Source: Streptomyces sp. NBC_00572
GTDB taxonomy: Bacteria > Actinomycetota > Actinomycetes > Streptomycetales > Streptomycetaceae
Assembly: GCF_026341815.1 (NCBI RefSeq)
Contig: NZ_JAPENX010000001.1
Coordinates: 3,162,001 to 3,226,000 of the forward strand
Direction: 5' to 3'
DNA length: 64,000 bases
The translations under genes were made by a program, and so were the position numbers. The notes below the pieces were generated by a model. That model saw only the letters and a list, made by a program, of their open reading frames with translations. It was not told the origin of the DNA and did no database searches. Position 1 is the stretch's first letter; each line of letters starts with the position of its first letter. Positions 26,377-35,129 of this stretch are shown here, one piece after another.

Positions 26377-27009
26377 TCAGGCCGTCAGGCCCGCCAGGCG
26401 GGCGCGGGTCATCGTGGCGATGGTGAAGGCGTCCGTGATGCGGCCGTCGGCGATCATCCCCTCCGCCTCCGCGAAGGGGATCGTCAGCGATCTCCGGATG
26501 GCCTCCGCCTCCGCCAGTCGGCCGATCGCGTCGATCCGGGCCGCGAAGAGCAGGACGCGATCGCCCGTCATCCCGCTGTCCGGATGCAGCTCGCCCAGCG
26601 GGATCAGCTCCTCCACCCGCGCCCCGATCTCCTCGTCCACCTCCTTCGCCGCGTTCTCCGCGCTCGACAGGCCCCGGGTGCCGAAGCCCCGGGGCAGCTC
26701 CCACTGCCAGGACCGGGTGGCGTGCCGGTAGTGCTCGATGAGCACCATCCGGTCGCCGAGCAGCGGCAGCACGACACAGCCGGGCTCGGCCGCCGCGCTC
26801 AGGGCGCGGATGTACGTGCCCTCCCGGCCGTCCGGGAAGCGCACCGGGTCCCGGACGAGCAGGACGTACGGATCCTGGTAGAGCACCCCTCCGGCGGCCG
26901 CGACCGCGTCCGGGTCGGTGAGGATCTCGATGCCGCCCGGCTCGTTGCGGAACAGCTCCGGCCGCTCGGCGCGCAGCTGCTCGTAGCGGCGCGCGGGTTC
27001 CATGCTCAT
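26377..27009 (-). CDS. NUDIX hydrolase (ADP-ribose pyrophosphatase-like)
   Basis: 210 residues. Nudix box GFGTRGLSSAENAAKEVDEE... with the EExG end as EEIG; the usual Arg before the Glu pair is Lys (KEVDEEIG), a conservative change. The preceding WQWELPRGFG and the strand LPLLGDRMVLIEHYRHATRSW are typical of ADP-sugar pyrophosphatases. It begins 37 bp after the stop of the unknown 547-residue gene on the same strand, so they probably form an operon. Between it and rlmB lie two copies of CACCGGCCCGGAAA (26292-26305, 26309-26322) and a small hairpin. Confidence 0.85.
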   Translation of the reverse strand: MSMEPARRYEQLRAERPELFRNEPGGIEILTDPDAVAAAGGVLYQDPYVLLVRDPVRFPDGREGTYIRALSAAAEPGCVVLPLLGDRMVLIEHYRHATRSWQWELPRGFGTRGLSSAENAAKEVDEEIGARVEELIPLGELHPDSGMTGDRVLLFAARIDAIGRLAEAEAIRRSLTIPFAEAEGMIADGRITDAFTIATMTRARLAGLTA

Positions 27010-27046
27010 GCGCGGACCCTGTCTCTCCCGGCTCCTGGCCGTCTGG

Positions 27047-28690
27047 TCACTGGTCGGGCTGGCACTGCTGGTCGGCCTGGCGGGGTACGCCGGGCAGTCG
27101 TCCCGTCTCGACGATCGGCCCTCCGTACGCCCCCCGGATCGCCTCCCAGTCACGCTTCAGATTGCCCAGCCGCAGCGTCGGCAATGTCAGCGAGTGCCCG
27201 AGGCCTCCGCGCCGGCCCTTCGCGCCCTTGTCGCGGAACTCCAGCCGGATCGTCAGCGCCCCCGCGGCCGCGGTCAGCAGCTGGATCGACCCCGCGAGCA
27301 GCGACACCTCCTCGCCGCTCGTCACCTGGAGGGCGACCCCGCCCGCCTCGATGACCAGGACCGAGACGATGTCCCGGGCGAACCCGCTGCCGCTGCCGCT
27401 CGTCGCGCGCGCGGTCCGCAGCATCCGCGCGTGCCGACGCGCCACCTCGGAGGTGCCGGCCGAGAACTCCTCCGGAGAGGGGATCCGTCCGTCCTGGAAG
27501 CCGCCGCGGACGAAGGAGTCGAGCGAGTCCACGTACGCCCGCCACTCCTCCTCCCGCCGCAGCCGGTTGACGTCGGCCAGCGAGAGACCGGCGTACGAGT
27601 TCGGCCCGTCCACCGCCCGGTGCAGCGCGTCCGCGAACAGATCGCGCAGCAGTCGGCCGATCGCCTCCGGGTCGTCGTCGCGGGGCCGCAGGTCGCTGCG
27701 CAGCTCCTGGAGCGTCGAGCGGGGCGGGGAGTCCGGCGGGGTGACCGGGATCAGCCCGCCGGCCCGGGGCACGCCCAGGCTGTAGAGCAGGTCGACCAGC
27801 TGCTTGGTGGGCACGACGTGATCGCCGTCGCGCAGCAGGTTCTGGTACGGATCGGTGCCGGGCCGGGTGATGAACCGCTGGTAGAGCGCGTTACGGGTGA
27901 TGTCCCGGTCGTTGTCCTGCTCGCCGGCCCAGAAGTAGATGTCCTTGAGGACGCCCTCGCGCATCGACCGGGCCAGCTCCTCCGGGATGCCGAGGTCCTG
28001 GGCGAGCTGGGGCGCCCGGAGCCGGCGGAGCGCGGAGACGTTGGTGGAGAAGAAGTTGCCGACCTGGCCGGCCTTCTCGCCGTTGGCCTCGTCGTCCCAG
28101 TCGAAGCGGACCAGCGCGGGTTCGGCCTCCTCCGTCACGAGCCGGCGCCAGGCGTGTCCGACGGCCCGGTCGTGGGCCCAGGTGAAGTCGGCGGCGGGTT
28201 CCCGCTCCGTGTACAGGTACGGCACCAGCACCCGGTCGTTGAGGAGCCGGATGAACGCGTCCCGCTCCCCGGGGTCGGCGGACGGCAGGTAGTTCGCGTA
28301 CAGCGCCTCGTTGTTGAGGAGGAACGCGCGGTTGACCACCAGGGTGCCGCTGTTCACGAGCGAGCGGCGCAGCTCGGCGGAGGCGGCTTCGACCGCTTCC
28401 ACGGGCGGGCGGGCCGGCGCGGAGGCGTGCTGGCGGGCGCCCGCGAGTCCGGCGGGCAGCCACTGGTTGTCGAGGGCCTGTGCCATCACGGGGTAGTCGT
28501 GAAGATCGCCGAAGACGAGCTGGTGGGACTCCCGTTCGGGACTGGCGGGAGCCGGGGACTCCTGTACGGGACGGCCCGGAGTCCTGGCCGCGGAGGGTGC
28601 GGAATCCCCGGGAGAGCGGGGCTCGGGCACCCTGTTCCGCGCGGTGTCCGGGCTCTGCTCGGTCCCCGGCTGCGGGACGGGATCGGTCAT
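27047..28690 (-). CDS. Uncharacterised 547-residue protein
   Basis: I do not recognise a family. ATG 28690 follows GGGGAG at 8-nt spacing. The N-terminal 55 residues are Pro/Ser/Arg-rich and probably disordered. The rest is mixed helical with conserved-looking blocks: FGDLHDYPVMAQALDNQWLP, NRAFLLNNEALYANYLPSAD, TYTERE-like LVPYLYTEREPAADFTWAHD, and DGPNSYAGLSLADVNRLRREEEWR. The C-terminal third includes an amphipathic/hydrophobic stretch (SLLAGSIQLLTAAAGALTIRLEF). No signal peptide or clear membrane segment. It is upstream of the NUDIX gene (36-bp gap) and divergent from the DoxX gene. Confidence 0.75.
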   Translation of the reverse strand: MTDPVPQPGTEQSPDTARNRVPEPRSPGDSAPSAARTPGRPVQESPAPASPERESHQLVFGDLHDYPVMAQALDNQWLPAGLAGARQHASAPARPPVEAVEAASAELRRSLVNSGTLVVNRAFLLNNEALYANYLPSADPGERDAFIRLLNDRVLVPYLYTEREPAADFTWAHDRAVGHAWRRLVTEEAEPALVRFDWDDEANGEKAGQVGNFFSTNVSALRRLRAPQLAQDLGIPEELARSMREGVLKDIYFWAGEQDNDRDITRNALYQRFITRPGTDPYQNLLRDGDHVVPTKQLVDLLYSLGVPRAGGLIPVTPPDSPPRSTLQELRSDLRPRDDDPEAIGRLLRDLFADALHRAVDGPNSYAGLSLADVNRLRREEEWRAYVDSLDSFVRGGFQDGRIPSPEEFSAGTSEVARRHARMLRTARATSGSGSGFARDIVSVLVIEAGGVALQVTSGEEVSLLAGSIQLLTAAAGALTIRLEFRDKGAKGRRGGLGHSLTLPTLRLGNLKRDWEAIRGAYGGPIVETGRLPGVPRQADQQCQPDQ

Positions 28691-28850
28691 GACGGCGCTC
28701 CCCTGCATCGTCCGGGTCAACTAATGTGATTCTAGGGAAGATTGACGATCAATAACCGAACGCCGGTTCCTTCGGCACCGTTGATCTTGACGGGTCTCGG
28801 ACATTTGCGAGCCGTCAAGGCAGTGTCCTAAACCCAGATCACTCGGTTAG

Positions 28851-30455
28851 ATGAGTGTGGACACCAGAACGCCCCGGCCGGGGTTCGACGATCAGCCCGC
28901 GTTGAGCATGGTCAAGGTGGATTCCGATCCCGCCCAGGTGATCGTGAACCACGCCAGCTTCCGTGTGCGGCTCGCGCCCGCCCCGCAGCCGAAGATCGGC
29001 GCCGGCGCCCGCGCCGCGGCCCTGTCCGGGGCCGCGGCAGGAGCGGGCGGACCGCGCCGTCGTCCCGTCGTATGGAGCGGAAAGTCCTCACCGGGCGCGA
29101 CGGGCCTCCTCCAGGCCGTCCGCGAGTCCTCCGTCTCCACGCTCGACCCGGCCGTCGGCCACGGTGGTCACCGGGGTCGGGACGCGGGCGCCACCCAGGC
29201 CATCCCGCGCTTCGACGAGACGATGCCCAACCCCGTGGTGACGGCCGACTCCGGCCCCCTGCTGCCGCCGATGCGCCGCGCCGAGGGTGCGTACGACGAG
29301 CTGTACGACCTCCGGACCGAGACCGGCGGCGGACCGGGAGCGTACGAGGACGAGACGGCCGACGGCCGGCCCGCGCAGCGCCACGGCCAGGACGCCGTCC
29401 GGCACGCCTACTACCCCGGCCGCCGGATGAACCTCGGCGTCGTCCTCCTCCCGCTCCGCGTCTTCCTCGGCTTCATCTCCATCTACGCGGGCATGGGCAA
29501 GCTCTGCGACCCCGTCTACTTCGACGGCGGCGAGCGCGGCTCCATGGTGAAGTGGCTCAACTCACTGCACCCCTGGGCCCTCGCCGAACCCCTCCGGGAC
29601 TTCGCCCTCCAGCACCCGGTCGGCGCCGGACTCACCGTCGCCTTCCTCCAGGTCGTCGTCGGCGTCCTCACCGTCCTCGGACTCTGGCAGCGCGCCGCCG
29701 CCGTCGTCGGCGCCCTGCTCTCCGCCGCGCTGATCCTCACGGTCAGCTGGAAGACCGTCCCGGTCTACGACTCCGCCGACATCATCTACCTGGCCGCCTG
29801 GTCCCCGCTGATCATCGCCGGCGCCCCCGTCTACTCGCTCGACGGCCGCATCGCCGGAGAGGCCTGGCGCACCCTCGGCCCCCGCGCCGACCTCTGGGAC
29901 CTGCGCCGGCGCGTCACGCGCCGCAGCACCCTCCTCGCCTCGGTGGTCGTCGGCCTCACCCTCCTCATCGGCTCCGTCCTCGGCGGCGCCGTCCGCTCCA
30001 CCGAGATGGTCACCGTCCCCGGCCCCAACGACGACCCGATCAACCACCTCCCCGGGCAGCCGCTCCCCACCGAGCCGACGCGTCGCGCCCCCTCCAAGGC
30101 GGCGTCCACGGCGCCCGCCCCGGCCGCGACCAGCGAGGCCCCGGCGGAGCGCGAGGAGACGCAGGAGGCGAGCCGGCCCACCGAGACCACCCGCGAGGCC
30201 ACCCGGACGCAGGAGCAGCGCCCGACGGCCACGCAGGGCACGGGCACCGGCACGGGCGGCGGCAGCAGCAGCCGTACGCCGACGCAGTCCAACCCGGAGC
30301 CCCCGCCGTCCACCAGTGACACCCCGAGCAGCACGGGCGGCAGCACGTCGAGCGGCGGCACCAGCGGCGGCTCGACCGGCTCCACGGGCACGCCGACCGA
30401 GAGCGGCTCGACGACGGGCGGCGCGAGGAACCCGATCGGCGGCCTGCTGGGCTGA
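28851..30455 (+). CDS. DoxX-like membrane protein with long disordered ends
   Basis: 534 residues. A disordered N-terminus of about 190 residues is followed by a DoxX core (about 195-355) with four hydrophobic segments (VVLLPLRVFLGFISIYAGMG, then GLTVAFLQVVVGVLTVLGLW, AAAVVGALLSAALILTVSW and a later STLLASVVVGLTLLIGSVLGG). The C-terminal about 150 residues are Thr/Ser/Pro/Gly-rich. DoxX-family proteins include quinol-oxidase subunits and partners of thiosulfate and superoxide protection in mycobacteria. The extra tail outside the membrane might span the cell wall; this is inference. Confidence 0.75.
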   Translation: MSVDTRTPRPGFDDQPALSMVKVDSDPAQVIVNHASFRVRLAPAPQPKIGAGARAAALSGAAAGAGGPRRRPVVWSGKSSPGATGLLQAVRESSVSTLDPAVGHGGHRGRDAGATQAIPRFDETMPNPVVTADSGPLLPPMRRAEGAYDELYDLRTETGGGPGAYEDETADGRPAQRHGQDAVRHAYYPGRRMNLGVVLLPLRVFLGFISIYAGMGKLCDPVYFDGGERGSMVKWLNSLHPWALAEPLRDFALQHPVGAGLTVAFLQVVVGVLTVLGLWQRAAAVVGALLSAALILTVSWKTVPVYDSADIIYLAAWSPLIIAGAPVYSLDGRIAGEAWRTLGPRADLWDLRRRVTRRSTLLASVVVGLTLLIGSVLGGAVRSTEMVTVPGPNDDPINHLPGQPLPTEPTRRAPSKAASTAPAPAATSEAPAEREETQEASRPTETTREATRTQEQRPTATQGTGTGTGGGSSSRTPTQSNPEPPPSTSDTPSSTGGSTSSGGTSGGSTGSTGTPTESGSTTGGARNPIGGLLG

Positions 30456-30477
30456 ACCGGCCGACGGGACAGCGAGA

Positions 30478-30509
30478 AGGGCGGCACCACGAGAACGTGG
30501 TGCCGCCCT
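30478..30509. terminator. Bidirectional terminator between DoxX and nucleotidyltransferase genes
   Basis: AGGGCGGCACCACG pairs exactly with 30496-30509 around the loop AGAA. The genes on both sides converge on it. Confidence 0.85.
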
Positions 30510-30528
30510 GCTGCGTGCCTTCTCCGGT

Positions 30529-31245
30529 TCAGCCCCGCTGGGCGGCAAGCTCCTTGGCGGCCTCGGTGAGGTCCTTGGCGGTGTCGATGGCCCGCCAGTA
30601 GGCGCCCTGGGGCAGCGGGAAGCCCGCCAGGCGCCGCTCACGGGCGAGCCGGGGGAACGTGGTGCGCTCGTGGTCGCCCAGGTCCGGGAGGAGCTCCGTG
30701 AAGGCCGCGGAGAACACGTACACGCCCGCGTTGATGAGGAACGGCGACGGCGGCGACTCGATGAAGTCGGTGATGTGCCCGAAGGTGTCGGTCTCGACGG
30801 CGCCCCACGGGATCCGGGGACGGGCCAGGGCGAGGGTGGCGAGGGCGTCGCGCTCGGCGTGGAAGGCGGCCATCTCGCGCAGCGAGAACCGGGTCCAGAT
30901 GTCGCCGTTGGTGGCGTACCAGGGCTGGTCCGGCGCGGGCAGGTGCGCGGCGGCGTACTTCAGGCCTCCGCCGCGGCCCAGGGGCTCGGTCTCGACGACC
31001 GTCGTCACCTTGAGGGGGAGGTCGGCGCCCTCCAGCCACTCCTGGAGGACCTCGGCGAGATGGCCGCAGGAGACGACGGCGTCGGTCACGCCCTCGGCGG
31101 CGAGCCAGGAAAGCTGATGGCCGATGATCGGGGTCCCGGTGCCCGGGATCTCGACCATCGGCTTGGGGCGGTCGTCGGTGTACGGGCGCAGCCGTGAGCC
31201 CTGGCCGCCCGCCAGGACCACGGCCTGCGTCGGAGAGGTGTGCAT
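30529..31245 (-). CDS. Sugar-phosphate nucleotidyltransferase
   Basis: 238 residues. Signature AVVLAGGQGSRLRPYTDDRPKPM (nucleotide and Mg binding), then GTPIIGHQLSWL, ETEPLGRGGGLKYA and YATNGDIWTRFS. These are typical of single-domain mannose-1-phosphate guanylyl- or glucose-1-phosphate thymidylyl-transferases. It lacks the C-terminal beta-helix, so it is the short form. TATCGT (31253-31258 on this strand) ends 7 nt before ATG 31245, so it is probably leaderless. The nucleotide and sugar are not determinable. Confidence 0.85.
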   Translation of the reverse strand: MHTSPTQAVVLAGGQGSRLRPYTDDRPKPMVEIPGTGTPIIGHQLSWLAAEGVTDAVVSCGHLAEVLQEWLEGADLPLKVTTVVETEPLGRGGGLKYAAAHLPAPDQPWYATNGDIWTRFSLREMAAFHAERDALATLALARPRIPWGAVETDTFGHITDFIESPPSPFLINAGVYVFSAAFTELLPDLGDHERTTFPRLARERRLAGFPLPQGAYWRAIDTAKDLTEAAKELAAQRG

Positions 31246-31312
31246 ACGGGGAACGATAGGCGCCCCGCAGGCGAGAGGTCCGGACGCGCGGCGTCGCTCG
31301 GTGTGCGGCTGT

Positions 31313-31723
31313 TCAGCTCGCGCGCATCACGCCGGTCGCGTACGAGGTGTCGCAGACGGGCCGCGAGAAGCCCTGGGCGCGGGCGGGACCGTACTGCTCG
31401 ACGGCGGCGCGGCCGAGGGAGCGGGCGATGGACATGCAGTGCTTGGCGAGCGAGGGCCGGTTCTCCACCTCGCGCTGGAGGTGGGTGAGGGCCGTGCCGG
31501 GGTCCTTCTCCTGGAGCTCGGCGAGGAGCTGGTCGCGCAGAATGTCCTGCGGTGCACGGGACTTGGCCCGGACGGAGACCTCGGAGGAGGACGCCGTGAG
31601 CTGGGTCCCGGAGTCCTGACCGGCCCACGGAACGGCGGACACCGCGAGCGTTCCCGAGAGCACCAGGACGATGGGCAGGACGAGGGCGAGAGAGCGGCCG
31701 ATTCGGCGGGCAGTGTGCGTCAC
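31313..31723 (-). CDS. Secreted or membrane-anchored protein of unknown function
   Basis: 136 residues from GTG 31723. TACGCT (31731-31736 on this strand) ends 7 nt upstream, again a leaderless start. A signal peptide (RRIGRSLALVLPIVLVLSGT) with AxA near residue 30 leads to a helical mature domain with two Cys (AKHCMSIARSLG and RPVCDTSYAT). I do not recognise the family. It is upstream of the nucleotidyltransferase on the same strand (67-bp gap). Confidence 0.65.
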   Translation of the reverse strand: MTHTARRIGRSLALVLPIVLVLSGTLAVSAVPWAGQDSGTQLTASSSEVSVRAKSRAPQDILRDQLLAELQEKDPGTALTHLQREVENRPSLAKHCMSIARSLGRAAVEQYGPARAQGFSRPVCDTSYATGVMRAS

Positions 31724-31886
31724 GCAGGCGAGCGTAGCGGCCGGTAGTGATATGGCGACATTTAGTCACTCTCGCGGGGGATGGTTCGAAGCGGCTTTTC
31801 GAATTCCGTGTTGACGCGGGGGGTGGGGGTGGGCCCGGAATGCCGGGGTTTTCGGCGGTAAACCCCCACTGGGTCCTCCACCAAGA

Positions 31887-31925
31887 CGAACGACCCCGTA
31901 TCTGCAAGAGATACGGGGCCGTTCG
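31887..31925 (-). terminator. Terminator of msiK
   Basis: CCCCGTATCT (31894-31903) pairs exactly with 31909-31918 around GCAAG; outer CGAAC/GTTCG arms extend the stem. Directly downstream of the msiK stop codon. Confidence 0.85.
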
Positions 31926-31949
31926 GCCAAGGGGTCAGTCGATCGAGAG

Positions 31950-33047
<1,098 letters not shown>

Positions 33048-33104
33048 GGTGATGTGTCCCTTCACCGGCAGGAACGTGCCGGACGATCCGAGTAAAGGAA
33101 GGAT

Positions 33105-33120
33105 TGAGGTCTAGTCCACC
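33105..33120 (-). promoter_or_regulatory. DasR-responsive-element-like site (dre) before msiK
   Basis: TGAGGTCTAGTCCACC matches 12 of 16 positions of the dre consensus AGTGGTCTAGACCACT, with GGTCTAGnCCA intact. DasR is the Streptomyces GlcNAc-sensing GntR repressor. A link of msiK to chitin use is known; the site itself is inferred. Confidence 0.55.
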
Positions 33121-33229
33121 TGGATGAACTGCACGTGACGCTACCTGCCGCCGCGGGATCTGTCAGCACCCCGAGACCCGTGATATTTCCGACCGCCGGC
33201 AGGACGTCGTTGGTTACACTGCACTCGCT

Positions 33230-33303
33230 GCCTCCTTAGCTCAGCTGGCCAGAGCACCGCTCTTGTAAAGCGGGGGTCGTCGGTTCGAACCCGACAGGGG
33301 GCT
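33230..33303 (+). tRNA. tRNA-Thr (anticodon TGT)
   Basis: A complete cloverleaf is visible: acceptor GCCTCCT/AGGGGGC with a G-U pair, D-arm AGCTCAGCTGGCCAGAGCA, anticodon stem CCGCT/AGCGG with loop CTTGTAA (anticodon TGT at 33264-33266), and T-arm GTCGG-TTCGAAC-CCGAC. The CCA end is encoded (33304-33306). It marks the left border of the accessory segment. Confidence 0.95.
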
Positions 33304-33316
33304 CCAGGTAGGAACG

Positions 33317-33354
33317 TCGAAGACCCCCAACCGATCATGGTCGGGGGTCTTCGA
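33317..33354 (+). terminator. Terminator after tRNA-Thr
   Basis: TCGAAGACCCCC pairs exactly with GGGGGTCTTCGA (33343-33354); inner ACC/GGT lengthen the stem. Confidence 0.8.
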
Positions 33355-33384
33355 CATTCACGGGTGACATCAGCTGCGGCAGTC
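33339..33384 (+). repeat. tRNA-flank direct repeat, copy 1
   Basis: It begins in the right arm of the tRNA terminator and runs through ACGGGTGACATCAGC (33360-33374). It is matched by copy 2 at 34251-34294; over the best 36-bp stretch 31 positions agree. Confidence 0.75.
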
Positions 33385-33482
33385 TGAAGCACCGGAGCGC
33401 GCGGGGTGGACGCCCCTCGGCAGGCACCTGCCGGCCGGGTTCAGGGCGGGCTCAATCGATACCGGCCCGAGCTGGACGGCCT

Positions 33483-33800
33483 TTAGCGTGGAGAGCCTGT
33501 TCTCGGCTTTCCGCCGCGGCGAGTCGGCCGGGTCAGAGCCAGGACCAGGCTGTTGGTCACCACGAAGTACCCCGGATGCACCCAGCCGTCCTCCTTCGAC
33601 AGGAGGCCCGGCCCCTCTTCGCGGTGCAGGTGGCGCATGAAGCGTTCGTACGCCGGGCCGCCGGCTACGAGGAGCAAGGGGGCGGTGAGCACGGCACCGA
33701 CCCAGATGCCGCACCGAAGGGCGAGTTGAGAGCGTCCGTCTATGCGCACGGGGTGAAGTATGGGCCCACGGCGCTCATCCGAGTCTGTTGGTGCTGACAT
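33483..33800 (-). CDS. Small membrane protein, function unknown
   Basis: 105 residues from ATG 33800. One hydrophobic segment (LALRCGIWVGAVLTAPLLLVAGG) at about 25-47 and a soluble C-terminus (YERFMRHLHREEGPGLLSKEDGWVHPGYFVV) with an Arg-rich end. No family recognised and no good ribosome site; its start overlaps the preceding open frame by 26 bp. It lies between the two tRNA-flank repeats, so it may be cargo of a decayed element. Confidence 0.45.
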   Translation of the reverse strand: MSAPTDSDERRGPILHPVRIDGRSQLALRCGIWVGAVLTAPLLLVAGGPAYERFMRHLHREEGPGLLSKEDGWVHPGYFVVTNSLVLALTRPTRRGGKPRTGSPR

Positions 33801-34204
33801 CCACGGCTGGCATCGACGACGTCGGACCAACGTCGTCCCCGCCACCCTCTGCGAGATCGTCTACGAGGTCCCGATCGGCCCGCCGGGCGGACTGGAGCCC
33901 GACCAAGGACTGCCCGTACTCGCCCACGGGCCGGCTGGCATCGTCCTCGGACGACGGCTGGTCCCGGATCGTCGCCCCAGCAGCCGACCCCGTCATGCGG
34001 AACGTGGGCGCCTGCTCACCCGTGTGGGCTTCGAGGAGCCGTACCGCCATCGATGGCCCTGAGCAACGGGGTCCAGCCGCTGTGGCTGTCGTACTGATCA
34101 GGGTCATGGCCGACGTGCAGGAGCCGGGTCAGCTCTCCCAAGTCGTCCTGCTCCACCGCGAGATGGACGGGCGACATCTCGTACTGATCCGTGCCATCGG
34201 TCAT
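33775..34204 (-). pseudogene. Ankyrin-repeat protein gene, frameshifted
   Basis: From ATG 34204 the frame encodes an ankyrin-like start: SPVHLAVEQDDLGELTRLLHVGHDPDQYD, then SGWTPLLRAID, matching the TPLH...GADPN...GWTPL ankyrin consensus. It hits a stop at 34016-34018. A second frame overlapping it (34107 to 33775) continues with MAVRLLEAHTGEQAP and about 80 more codons. The switch would occur near the shared GATGGCGG at about 34050. Either a frameshift has broken the gene or these are two short genes. Confidence 0.45.
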
Positions 34205-34250
34205 GGCCCGATCCAACCAGGCCGCATACGTGCCCCTCGCGTGCCCGAAC

Positions 34251-34294
34251 GGCCGGGGCTTCGGCATCTACGGGTGACATCAGCGGCGGCGGTC
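34251..34294 (+). repeat. tRNA-flank direct repeat, copy 2
   Basis: Contains ACGGGTGACATCAGC (34270-34284) and the GG(C/T)CGGGG...CTTCG(G/A)CAT lead shared with copy 1 at 33339. No tRNA sequence precedes this copy. Confidence 0.75.
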
Positions 34295-34943
34295 AGCCGC
34301 GGTCGGGGGTGGCGCTCTGGGTGTATTCGTTTGAGGGGTCGGTTCGGGTTTCAGGGTTTCGTGACCGCAGCAGGGCGGCGACGGCTGCTTCGATGGGGTC
34401 GATGTCCGGGGCGCCATCGCTTGAGGTGTCGACTTCGACGACGGCGTCGGCTTCCCCTGGCGGAGCGAAGATCGACGGCTTCATCTCGCCTCGCTGGAAC
34501 TGAGCGGCGAGCTGCTGGTCGACCGCCCCGCCTTTGGCCGCACGGACGCGGAGGCGCTCGGCGATGACCGAGTCGCGGGCTACGACGTGAACCGCGAGCA
34601 CCTGGGCGTCACTTGCGCGGAGTGTGTCCAGCAGCTTGCTCGACAGGACGGAGGACTCCACGACGAAGCTCATCCCCGAGGAGGCGAGGAGCCGGGCTGT
34701 GTCGACCATGACGGACTCGGCGCGGCGGCTCAGAGGGCCGCCGGCGATGTGGAAGTCCGGGGTGAGCTGAACGCCGCCGTCCTCGGCTACGGAAGCGGAG
34801 GACAGCCCGAGGCCGGTCTTGATCTCGTCCCGGGTCAGGAACGGCACACCGAGGTGGCGCGCCGTCGCTCCGGCAACGGTGGTCTTTCCGGCCCCCGGGG
34901 ACCCGCATACGGCGACCACCAACGGCCGTTCACATCTCGACAT
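34293..34943 (-). CDS. P-loop AAA/zeta-type kinase
   Basis: 216 residues from ATG 34943. Walker A VAVCGSPGAGKTTVAGATARHLG (GSPGAGKTT), then FLTRDEIKTGL (Asp-Glu as in the DE motif of phosphoryl-transfer kinases), VVESSVLSSKLLD in place of the substrate-holding strand, and RLRVRAAKG (lid Arg residues). It resembles small-molecule kinases such as chloramphenicol phosphotransferase or zeta toxins more than AAA+ motors. The frame is open upstream to 35060 through the decayed tRNA; those codons are probably not translated. The partner or substrate is unknown. Confidence 0.75.
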   Translation of the reverse strand: MSRCERPLVVAVCGSPGAGKTTVAGATARHLGVPFLTRDEIKTGLGLSSASVAEDGGVQLTPDFHIAGGPLSRRAESVMVDTARLLASSGMSFVVESSVLSSKLLDTLRASDAQVLAVHVVARDSVIAERLRVRAAKGGAVDQQLAAQFQRGEMKPSIFAPPGEADAVVEVDTSSDGAPDIDPIEAAVAALLRSRNPETRTDPSNEYTQSATPDRG

Positions 34944-35010
34944 CCACTGATCGTGTCGGGTCTTGACGCCGGTGTCCACTAGTCGATCATGGGCGGCCGG
35001 GCGGCCCTCG

Positions 35011-35072
35011 GCGTCCTCGATCAGCTCGGCTCGCTTGTAAGGGGGGCGTCGGTTCGCCACCCACAGGGAGCG
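35011..35072 (+). pseudogene. Degenerate tRNA-Thr copy
   Basis: Aligned with tRNA-Thr at 33230: GCGTCCT for the acceptor strand, TCAGCTCGGC for the D-arm, a deletion of about 10 nt, then CGCTTGTAA for the anticodon loop, GGGGGGCGTCGGTTCGCCAC for variable and T-arm, and ACAGGGAGC for the 3' acceptor. The same order and strand over about 62 bp make chance unlikely. The T-arm no longer pairs, so it is non-functional. A CCACAGGG/CCCTGTGG hairpin follows. Confidence 0.75.
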
Positions 35073-35129
35073 AGGCCCCCTGTGGTGTCATCGGCCGCGG
35101 TACCAGCGCCAAGCCGCTCCCCGGCCGGG

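Noticed and set aside
34944..35060. Extended N-terminus of the kinase through the decayed tRNA
   Set aside because: These codons derive from tRNA-like sequence and precede the conserved P-loop protein; no ribosome site supports them.
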